From positions 1,488,001 to 1,552,000 of the forward strand of contig NW_025408669.1 of assembly GCF_020360975.1 (NCBI RefSeq): DNA of 64,000 nucleotides. Direction: 5' to 3'. Below are positions 24,631 through 33,208 of this stretch, piece after piece (positions within the stretch are counted from its first letter, which is position 1; every line of letters starts with the position of its first letter). The position numbers were made by a program, and so were the translations under genes. The notes under the pieces were generated by a model, which saw only the letters and a program-made list of their open reading frames with translations, did no database searches and had not been told where the DNA came from. The stretch comes from Hirsutella rhossiliensis. Lineage: Eukaryota > Ascomycota > Sordariomycetes > Hypocreales > Ophiocordycipitaceae.

Positions 24631-25308
24631 GCAACAAAAAAAAGAGGCCTCCTCATCATCGGGCTGGGCAGTTACATTCTGGCCACAGTGCGGCTACGAA
24701 CCTCGCTGATTGCCGTCGGCGTGGTAAGCCCTCCGTCCGTCGCATCATCACTTGCCGGCCAGAGCAAGCTTTTCGTCGGCTGACCATGGTTACCGTGTCT
24801 TCGATAGGCCGTCGCCACATTGATCGTCTCTCTCTGGCTCATCGCCGCCCACCAGCGCGTCCCCGGTGCCTTCAACTACTGGGCGTCGCTGGCACTCGAC
24901 CTCGTCCTTTGGGTTGTTTGGGGCATTCTCGCTATATCATTTCTCGTCGAAGCTGTGGGCTTTGGGAGCTATCGATACGTCTTTTGCGACTCCGACTCCC
25001 CTTACAGGAATTACCACGGATACGTGAGGGGTGGATGCGAAGAGCGCTACGTCTCTCAACCGTTTGTCACTGTCGAAGGCATTCTCCTTTTTCTTGTTGC
25101 CAGTCAATGGTAAGCGCGGCCGTCTACAAGCCCTCGGCCCGAATTCTGAACTGAGCTCGACACTGACCGGCGCTGTCTGCCACCGTTCAGCCTCTTCTTT
25201 CTCGTCGCTTGGATTGGAAACGCCATCGTCATCAGCCACCATCGTCGCGACGGCCTTGGCAACCGCCCGGTTAAGATGCCCAGCTCTGCCGTAGTCGAGC
25301 AGGTGTAG
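24631..25308 (+). CDS. MARVEL-type multi-spanning membrane protein, 5' end missing
   Basis: Three exons join cleanly: 24631-24723, 24808-25109 and 25191-25308, with GTAAGC donors in both introns and TAG and CAG acceptors, all phases consistent. The product has hydrophobic segments around SLIAVGVAVATLIVSLW, NYWASLALDLVLWVVW, VTVEGILLFLVASQ and LFFLVAWIGNAIVI, separated by a Cys-containing loop, and ends in a short charged tail. This is the pattern of fungal MARVEL-domain-like integral membrane proteins of the cell periphery, whose functions are mostly unknown. No ATG opens the first exon: a stop precedes it directly, at a position that could be a TTTAG acceptor. So either a small upstream exon was missed or the gene is truncated at its 5' end. 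Confidence 0.65.
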
Positions 25309-25697
25309 TCCTGCAATGCTAGTAATGGTGAAGCCGCCCCTCCGCCCCCTGACCAGTGAGCTCAACCGACCGTGGACCTCTCCAAGTATAATAACGGCAG
25401 AATTGATGATCAGCTCATAGCCGATAATATCTATAAAGGTTGATAGTGTCATACTGCAAACCCTGCATGACTTCCCTGGCCGCGCCCCTGCAGTCCAATG
25501 CCACTATGGCCGCGAGCCTCACCACCGCCAGCGGGTTCGCACCGATTAAAGGAGCCAACTTGGCGTTCCCAACGGATGCCGACTTTGTCAGCTGGCCCCG
25601 GACGGGACCGCGATTATAAAATATCGGCGTGTTTCCCCTCTCCTTACTCTAGTGACTGCATCAAGCTCTTCTCATACACGTCTTCTCGGACGCACAC
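25309..25697. other. Convergent intergenic region (389 bp)
   Basis: Lies between the 3' ends of the MARVEL-type gene and the bZIP gene. No feature seen. Confidence 0.5.
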
Positions 25698-26797
25698 TCA
25701 GCCAGCAGCGCACACAGGCGCCTCGGGCGGGCCCAGGACCCTCATCACGACGCTCTCAAACGCCATCCTCTCCATGACGGCCCCGAAATGGATACAGTGC
25801 ACGACGCCCTTGAACTCGCGTAACAGGGCCTCGAGCGCGTCGCCGCCCAGCAGCAGGCCAACGGGGTAGCGTGAGGCCAGCTCGAACCAGGCCTGGACGG
25901 GCGTGGTCTCCTTGTCGCCCGGGTTGAGCGACCGGGCCAGGCCGAGCAGCGAGGCGAGCGTCATGGCCGGCGCGGGCCACTCGAGGGCGGGCGGCGGCGA
26001 GGATCGTGGGCGACGCCAGATGCTACTCACGCTGCTTTTCAGTGCATTGCGGTCTTTATAGACGGACTCGGGAGCGCTGGCCATCAGGTAGGCGCTGGCG
26101 GTGAGGGCGTGGCCGCGCGGTTTTTCTGACTGGTGCGTGTGGGAGTGGAAGTCGCCTGGGGCGAAGTGGTTCCAGCAGATGTGCTCGAGTCTGTTCAAGG
26201 GGCACAAGGGGGAGAGCGTGTTAGTCGTGGACAAAGGCCAAGAATCGGGGAGGGCCTGGCAGCATACGCAAGGATAAAGTTGATGGCTCGCTGTTCCTGC
26301 TCGGGCGTCAGCGGCGCCTCGGGTCCCAACGACTCCGAGGGACTGCTGCCGCGTATGGAAGGGCTTCTGCCGCTCGACGAGGAGCGGGGGCTGATCTGGA
26401 AGCAGGGCGTGCCCATGGCATCGCTAACGCCGAGCGTCACGGTCAAGTCGTCGACGTCGACGCCGCCAAACATCTCGGGCGACGCCGGCTCGGGGAGCGG
26501 CCACGAGTGCCGAGGCGGAGGGCCGGCGACGGGCTGCTGGCGACGGTCAGCGCCGGTGCGCAGGACGGCGCGCATGTCGTCGTTTTGGCGCTCGAGGGCG
26601 CGGGCGTCGTGCTTGGCGAGGGCGATGAGGTCCCGCAGCTGGCAGACGTCGAGCTCGAGCTGCTTGACGTGGTTTGCCTTGCGCTGGCGATGGTGGATCT
26701 GGGCCCTGCGGACTTGCATCCGGCGGTGCTGGTTCTTGTCCTCTGCCGTCTTGGGAGAGGGCTCGTCGCCCGCCGTGGCCCCTGGCAAGATTCGCAT
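25698..26797 (-). CDS. Yap-like bZIP transcription factor
   Basis: Exon 1 26797-26268, intron 26267-26191 (GTATGC donor, ACAG acceptor), exon 2 26190-25698, giving 340 residues. A basic region RRMQVRRAQIHHRQRKANHV is followed at once by LELDVCQLRDLIAL heptads, the arrangement of fungal bZIP factors with the RAQ..HRQRK signature. The short zipper and the absence of the canonical Asn of AP-1 factors place it in the fungal Yap-like branch. The middle carries Ser/Pro-rich sequence and a conserved segment, EQEQRAINFILALEHICWNH, that continues across the splice junction. The C-terminal half (LLGLARSLNPGD to LREFKGVVHCIHFG) is helical and resembles the ligand- or partner-binding regions of related fungal factors; its role here is not known. 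The next gene upstream on the same strand is the hydrophobin. Confidence 0.85.
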
Positions 26798-28067
26798 CTT
26801 GGCCCTTTTTTTTCTCGTCTCCGTCAGACACTTGCTTCAGAGATACACTTTGAGGGAAATAGATTTCCAGCAATAGAAAGAGAGATTGGGGCGGGGGGAT
26901 GAGGGGGGAGAGGGAGAGAGAGAGGAGTCGACAAGGGAGCTGTCAAGTTGGTAAAATAGGGGCACGGGGCGTTGTTATCGCATATTGCAAGTCCCGGCCT
27001 GCTCTGACACGAGCCCTCGGAAGAGTGAGTGCCGACTTCATACTTGACACCTGGGGGAGTGGCGGCGCGATACGAAGAGGCACCGCACGGGCGCCTTGGC
27101 GAAGTATATTATAGTGGTCAATGGTGAAGGAGGTGGAGAAGGATTTCCAAGGGGTCGACGTTGCAGCCCTATGTGGAATCATGGAGGGACTGTTTCACCA
27201 CCCAAGCATCGAACTTACGCAGATTGGCGACATTCTTAACGTTGCGCAACTTGCCTACAGGTTCAATAGCTGGAGAGACCGAGATGGTCATGCTCGAAAG
27301 CTTGAGCGCCCTGCATCTAGTTTGTCCCCCCCAGTGATGGGAGCGGAGACGAACTGACTCCCTTTGCTCCAACGTACTGTGGATGATTTTCAACGTGGAC
27401 GGCACTAACACCAGACAGCGCGTGCAGTATAATGCATCACAGTACACAGCCTTGAATACAGCTTCTTGAGGTGGCCAAGGGTTTTCTCTCATCTGCTTAG
27501 CGTCCATTCTTTCATTCTGTTCCATTTGACTTGAAGGATGATGGCATTCGTCGCCTCTTCTGGCATATACGCAGACTGCAAGCCCAAGACCGACTGCATT
27601 GGACGGATTGATTATAAGAACATGGCTCTCACGACTTGATCTCGAAACCGCTCGATCGTGTCTTATATCAAAACTATTGATGAATCAAACTCAGCAATCT
27701 ACAGTTTCTGTGAGGAAAACCACTAGGGTGTGCAGGCAAAAGTGAAGTGACACTCCAACAGATGACCTGGAAGTGGACCCTATATGCCATGGAAATGCTG
27801 GTGGCAGCTGACAGTTTCCTATTTCAAATAATCAAGTCTTCATAGTCCGTCTCACACCCTAAGCAAGGTTGCAGATGCAAAGTGTTCTAGAACCACCAGC
27901 ACCAGTTGATTGATGTCACGCCTAAGCGCCTCTATCAAGAAGAAAGTTTAAATACATTATGGGTAAAGAAGGCCAAATATTTCCACGATCCTAAGCCGTT
28001 GATATGTCGACGTGGACGGCCGAGGAAGAGATCCAACACCACCAAGCAGAGACGATGGCTGATGCTC
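26798..28067. other. Intergenic region (1.3 kb) upstream of the bZIP gene
   Basis: Promoter of the bZIP gene plus the 3' flank of the hydrophobin gene. It includes a second copy of the short dispersed repeat. ORFs at 27121-27357 (+) and 27169-27525 (-) overlap on opposite strands and match nothing recognisable. Confidence 0.5.
26956..27012. repeat. Dispersed degenerate repeat, copy 2
   Basis: Counterpart of 23567-23637 in the same orientation, sharing ATAGGGGCAC, a TATTGCAAGTCC-like block and CTGCTCTGACAC. Confidence 0.5.
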
Positions 28068-28946
28068 CTAGGATCCGACGGGGTCGGTGCAGAGCACGGC
28101 GAGGTTGGCCTGCAGCTAGTAAGTATCCATGGAAGAGATGTCCAGGCGGATTGATGGAGAGACTCACAAGGGGTACGGAGCAGCACTGGGCCTTGCGTCC
28201 CTTGGAGCCGCAGATGGACTGGAACGAGTATCCAAAGCGGGGAATCGAACTCGCTGTAGATGGGGTTAGCCGAGTAGAGCATAGAGCGGGATCGAAGGTC
28301 AAATCCTACGGGCTTGGCAATCGAGGCTTGCGACGCCGAGGATGCCGGTCTGGCAGCACTGGGGAATGGAGTAAAGGAGTCCCTTGGGGCAGAGGTCGGG
28401 GCTACCGCCACCGTTGCCACCAGGGTAGCCATGGTTGCCGTTGTTGTTCGGGTAGCCGTTGTTTGGGTAGCCGTTGTTCGGGTATCCGTTGCTTGGGTAT
28501 CCGTTGTTGCGGTGGCCGCCATTGCCGGGGTAGCCCTTGGTATAAGGATATCCGTCGTTGTGAGGGTAGCCGCCGTCGTGGGGGAAGCCACCGTTGTGAG
28601 AGTAGCCCTTGTTCTTATGGTAGTCATCGTTGTGGTTGTGGCTGTGGTGGTCGCCATCGTGCTTGACCGGGTAGTCGCCGCCGCGGCGGTAGCCAGCGTA
28701 GTGAGCGTCGCCGTGGTTGGGGAGGCGGTAGTCGACGTCCTTGGAGTAGTCGCCGCCGTTATGGTAGTCGCCGTGGTGGTGGTCGCCATCGTGGTGGTGG
28801 TTGTTGGGACCGGGGTAGCTGGCGTCGTTGACGTAGCCATGGCTGGCGACCAAAGGATAACCATTCTGGCCTTCGGCAGCGCGCTCCTCGAGGGGGGCCG
28901 CGATGGCGGAAGCCAGGAGCACAAAGCCGGCAGCGACGAACTTCAT
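28068..28946 (-). CDS. Class II hydrophobin with long Gly/Asn/Tyr/His-rich N-terminal extension
   Basis: Exons 28946-28310, 28253-28168 and 28109-28068, with introns of 56 and 58 bp and GTAGGA and GTGAGT donors; 254 residues. The N-terminal signal peptide MKFVAAGFVLLASAIAA targets secretion. The last ~65 residues carry all eight hydrophobin cysteines with class II spacing C-x10-CC-x11-C-x16-C-x8-CC-x10-C, ending LANLAVLCTDPVGS. Such proteins self-assemble at air-water and wall surfaces. Between signal and domain lie about 165 residues dominated by His/Asp and then by NGYP-type repeats (four or five NNGYP units). Most class II hydrophobins are about 100 residues, so the extension is unusual; it resembles repeat-extended forms such as the Pro-rich extension described for Qid3 of Trichoderma. 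A TATA-like box lies about 170 bp upstream. The adjacent bZIP gene is a possible but unproven regulator. Confidence 0.95.
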
Positions 28947-29985
28947 ATCTGCGGTGGGTGGTTTGGTTGGTGGTGTTGGTGAGGCAAAAGAGTGTCAGAA
29001 ACCTAACCAAGGTGGCTTTGGAGTAGAGTGAAGTCTGGAAGTGAATGGCTGGATTATGGCTGAGTCGAGCTGTAGTGAAGAAGGAGACTGGTTAGGCGGG
29101 TGGAGGGCCTTCTTTTATAGAAGAGATGTGCTCCCGAGCTTGCAACCTCCAAGTCTGCCATGTATTGTACTGGCTAACTATATTGGAGTCGAGACGCATC
29201 AAGGGCGAGTCCATCATCCAAGGAGGTTCACAACTTCACAGGCAACCAGTTCGGCGGTCCATCCCGCTGGCTGACCCTGCCTTGCCCTTCCACTCAGCCG
29301 CCCTATTTCCACGCTTGGTTTGAGACGCGGCTATTAATGGAACAACCCTCGCCTTGTCTCATTGGCTGGATACCATCTCTGCTGGGCCTCTCTCCCTGGG
29401 CGGAAAAAAACCCTTCCCGGCTCCCTTCTTTTCCCCATCCCTTTGAGTGAACGGACCAGGCAGGGGGGGTTTCTTCTTATATGCAGGGCGCAATGCCCCC
29501 TCGATCCAACAGACTAGCCCCCCTCGGCTTGCTCGCCAGTGTCTCTGCAAGCCGGTTACCCTGACATTCTGCCCTGGGATCAACATCAAGAGCATGCGAC
29601 GACGTTTGATGCTCCTGTTTTTGCCGACGCCTATCCTTTAGCTGGTAGCGTCGTCACCGACATCAGCTCAACCCGGCCAGCGTGAATCCATCCAAACTAC
29701 AACCAATTTAGTAAACTTAGGGGTCAGGTAAAGGGTAAGAAGAAGGATAACTCTTATAAGAAGCGCCGCGGTAGGCGCTATAGTTATACCTGGCCCGCTC
29801 AGGGGCCCAGGCTATCAATTTCCCGGCCTTCGGGAGGGTGCAACGGCGCCGTGGCCTCGTGGCCCGCGCTCTGGGCGCTGGGACCATCCCTCAGACAGCA
29901 AGCAGGTTGAATCGTCTTTGTCCACTGCACGATAGACGGCCCCGTTTTCTGTAGTGCCTACTTTGACAATAGATTTCGGACCAAC
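28947..29985. other. Divergent intergenic region (1.0 kb)
   Basis: Shared promoter space of the hydrophobin (-) and the APH-family gene (+). It contains a minus-strand TATA-like box at 29112-29120 and a small imperfect foldback at about 29742-29791 centred on AGCGCCGCGGTAGGCGCT. Confidence 0.5.
29112..29120 (-). promoter_or_regulatory. TATA-like box of the hydrophobin gene
   Basis: CTATAAAAG on the minus strand, about 166 bp before the hydrophobin ATG. A CA-rich leader ending in a CCGCAG sequence lies directly before the ATG and could include a leader intron acceptor. Confidence 0.5.
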
Positions 29986-31105
29986 ATGGCTTCGAAAAGC
30001 CAGGAATATTCTGTCGAGGACGAAATCGCCACTTTCTTCTCGAAAACGTCGGTACGCCGCGAAAGATGCGATGCAGTGGCCAAGGAGCTCGTCGGTGGCG
30101 ACGAGATTGTTCCAGTCTCCACCCAGGGGTTCTGCTCGTATACGGTTTACGCCGGGCAGGATCTTGGCTATGTCGTTCAGTTCCGCCTCAAGTCTCTCGA
30201 GCTCAAGATAGAGACCGTCGCTCTCGCCCGACAGATCTTCGGCTCGCTCGCACCAGACGTTTCGTTCATCCGGCAGCTGGGCGAAGACTCGACGACGGCG
30301 GAGCAAGAGCCTCTGCTTGTCTACATCATGACCCGTGTACGAGGATTGAGCCACATGGACTTTATACTTGCACATGGGTTCCCTAACAACTCACCCGAGA
30401 ACATGGCCTGCCGTAAGAACCTGATTCAGGATGTCGCAAGGTCTGCCGCTGGCTTCTTATCTATGCTACGCTAGTCTAACTTGACGCAGATTCTTTGCTC
30501 TTGCGTGGAAGGCGCCTCAGGAGGTCGACCAAGCCTACTGCAATCACATGGCTGAGACGTTCGAGCAAGACCTGCAGATTTTGCTCGTCAACCTACCCGA
30601 GCGATTTCACCCTATAATCCGCGCCACACTAGCATCCCTGCCCAGCATCTTCTCTCTGCCCATGGTCCTTCAACATGAAGACTTTAGCTCCTGCAACATC
30701 ATTGTAGAGGAGCCGTCAAGCCATTTGGTTGGCGTCATTGATTGGGCTGCGGCGGAGATTGCCCCCTTCGGCACAAACCTCGATTCACTGCAAGGTCTAA
30801 TGAGCACATTGCACCTGAAAAATGGCCGGAGCAGGTACGAGGACTACGATGACCTGGTGCACTCGTTTTGGGAATCCTTCAGTGATGAAGTTGGCGGACT
30901 GGGCGACGACACCATCAAGGCCATCAAGGCCGCGACGGTTCTAGGGCTGCTACGATGTCGGGGCTTTACCAGCCGGCTTGCGAACGAGCCCAAGCCGGTA
31001 CCGATTAAGGATGATGCCGGCGGGAGGTACAACATGATGATACTTGACGGGCTGCTGTTGAACCCAGCTACCCGATTTGAGGGGCTCGATGAATGGCTCA
31101 GATAG
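29986..31105 (+). CDS. APH-family (aminoglycoside phosphotransferase-fold) kinase-like protein
   Basis: Exon 1 29986-30440, intron 30441-30489 (weak donor GTCTGC, branch-like CTAAC, GCAG acceptor), exon 2 30490-31105; 356 residues. The splice restores QDVARFFALAWKAPQEVDQAY, a segment typical of this fungal APH subfamily. The catalytic HxDxxxxN loop is present as HEDFSSCNIIV (about H214, D216, N221), followed by the metal-binding VIDW, so the enzyme core looks intact. Fungal members of PF01636 are abundant, poorly characterised small-molecule kinase-like proteins and should not be read as antibiotic resistance. There is no signal peptide. A second, divergent family member lies 1.3 kb downstream and is frameshifted. 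Confidence 0.85.
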
Positions 31106-31406
31106 AGGGAGTGAGTTGCGTCTAGGTTACTGACACCAGCCTCGACAAGGGCAGCCTTGAGGTTGTCTACATTCTCCAGCTTGGGAAGAGGCTTGGCTAC
31201 ATTGACAATTTTGTGGGTCCCGGTCTTTGCTCCTCGTTGCTCTGGCAGACTCAGGGACTTCCATTGGACGACTCCAACGTCCAGCCAGTGACACGGGTCG
31301 GCCGACGGTTCTTGACGAGAGAAGTGTCCAGCATGATGGTCCCTTGGTCGAGGATGAGCTCGGACATGCCCTGTTTGGGATCCCTTGTTTCTTCGGTCCT
31401 TGATTT

Positions 31407-31937
31407 TCAAGCAAGTTCTGGGTGCTTCTCAAGCAACCTGAGCTCCACAGGCAGGAGTCTGTAACCCCACCTCTTCTTCTGTTCGATCCTCTGTAGAAGC
31501 AACTGTCTGAACTGTTCTTCGCCATGAGTAGCTAGAAATTCGTCATCAGAAAGCCCCACATCATTCTTGCGCTGTGGTCTAAACGGTATATTTTTCATAT
31601 ATGCGATGATGGAATGAGAAAGCGGTCTTTGATCTCTGCAGAACGAAGTGAGTTTCTGGGCTGTAGGGTCTCGGCAAGGAGCTTACAGTTGATTCCCATC
31701 CCACCGGTAGACAAGAATATGTGGGTCTTTGGACTCGGCCGGTCCATTGTCAAGCAGAAAATAGCATCGTACACCGTCAACTGCATATTGACCTAAGGAG
31801 GAAAGGGTATCGGAGTGTTCGTCAAAGCCGCGTCCCCATTCGTGCATACAAATGATCTTGGCCATTTCCATATCTCGATATACCGGGTTACCCGGTATCA
31901 GCTCGGAAGAGCATTTCACGAGTATCCGACTTGCCAT
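31407..31937 (-). CDS. Small hypothetical protein, two exons
   Basis: Exon 1 31937-31687, intron 31686-31636 (GTAAGC donor, CTGCAG acceptor), exon 2 31635-31407; 159 residues. I do not recognise the family. The joined product is coherent, with a Trp/Tyr-containing N-terminal half (YAVDGVRCYFLLDNGPAE) and a charged, helical C-terminal half (HGEEQFRQLLLQRIEQKKRW). There is no signal peptide or membrane segment. It lies between the two APH-family genes, convergent with the intact one and divergent from the broken one. Confidence 0.65.
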
Positions 31938-32407
31938 GGCTACTCTTGAGAGTGAGATGTCAGTATCATCAACATGGTATCAGGTTGAGGAGGGGACTAG
32001 ACAAGTTTTATGGGTGGATTATTCTTGTGGAAGCTGGCACGAGGAGGCATGCGGAAGAGATGCAAGGAAGATGATGACGCTACTAGGCACCGTGTGCGTA
32101 GCTACCTGCCCAAGTACCTAGCTATATAGGCGTGTGTACTATACATTTAGCTACTTAACCTAAAGAGGGGACGGACTGCCCGTATAGCAATTATCAAGCT
32201 AACGGCCGGTCGTCAAAAAAAGGGTCCAGGCGGGGTGGGTGTGGCGGAGCACCGATTGCGGCGCTACAATGGAATGGTCCGTCAGAAGTAAAGCATCTTT
32301 GGAGCCCCCTACCCTCCAGCCACGGCACCGCCACCGGCCACAGTTTGGAGAGCAGCGGCTCCGCTTCACCGCTCCTCGCCAACTGAGTCGGGTAAAGAAG
32401 TCTCGCA
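31938..32407. other. Divergent intergenic region (470 bp)
   Basis: AT-richer sequence with TAGCTA-type short repeats around 32097-32155; promoter space of the two flanking genes. No definite box was seen. Confidence 0.45.
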
Positions 32408-33208
32408 ATGTCGCCTGTCACGAACCAGATGCTCAATGCCCGGCGCGAAAAGGAGTGCGTCGGTCTTACTACCGAGCGCAAATACTTCCACGTCGACGGC
32501 GCGTGGATCAAGCGCAGCCTTCGCCCATCCGAATGGCAAACCAACCCCTTCGCGGGCATGCTGTTCATACCACGTTTCGGCAATGAACGTATCCTCAACG
32601 AGGCTGCCGCCATGCGCTTCGTCGCCGACAAACCGGATATTCCAGTACCGAAATTGTACAGGTTGCTTCGAGGACGACGGCGCCGTCTACCTCGTCATGG
32701 AATACATTGATGGCGTGACTATGAATAATCTTGCCCTTGAACAGCGCAAGGTCGTTGAGACGGAATTGGAGCGTTATGTGGAGACTCTGAGCGGCTTGAG
32801 GTCTGATGCGTGGGGTGGGCCCTCTGGAATCGTGGGTTCATTGTCCTTCCACCAACACTGGAGCATCAACACAGCCTCTTCTCGCTTCGTCCAAAGCTGA
32901 CATTTGGAACACAGGTTATACCACCTTATCGAATTATGACCAACTCGGCCCGCTCGCAGTGGAAGATGAAGTCTAGAGAGACGAAGGACCTTGTCTTTTG
33001 TCACAACGATTTGTCCACTCACAATGTCATTGTCGACCCAGCGACGCTAAAGGTGAAAGCGATCCTCGATTGGGAATACGCTGGTTTCTTCCCAAAGGAG
33101 TTTGAAGGCATGTTCTTCCGCCGCCCCGGACCATCGGCTGCGCTCGAGGGAGAGGTCAACGACGAGAGAGAGCTACTAGAAGTTATGTACGAAAACGAAG
33201 CGAAATAA
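32408..33208 (+). pseudogene. APH-family kinase-like gene with a +1 frameshift
   Basis: The N-terminal part starts at ATG 32408 and reads through DIPVPKLY (to 32659). The family-typical continuation CFEDDGAVYLVMEYIDGV begins at 32664 in another frame, separated by four bases instead of a multiple of three. The simplest explanation is a one-base insertion at 32660-32663. Past this point an intron at 32832-32914 (GTGGGT donor, ACAG acceptor) joins GGPSGI to VIPPYRIM in phase, and the catalytic loop HNDLSTHNVIV and ILDWEYAGFF follow. Apart from the single indel everything is conserved, so this is either a recent pseudogene or an assembly/base-calling error. The subfamily differs from the intact APH gene upstream. 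Confidence 0.75.

Noticed and set aside
28224..28256. tRNA T-loop-like GTTCGATTC on the minus strand
   Set aside because: It lies at the intron/exon 2 junction of the hydrophobin gene, and no acceptor, D or anticodon arms flank it.
27935..28924. 329-codon Thr/Ala-rich minus-strand ORF
   Set aside because: Alternative frame of the hydrophobin gene on the same strand; the Thr/Ala runs come from the repetitive NGYP-coding region.
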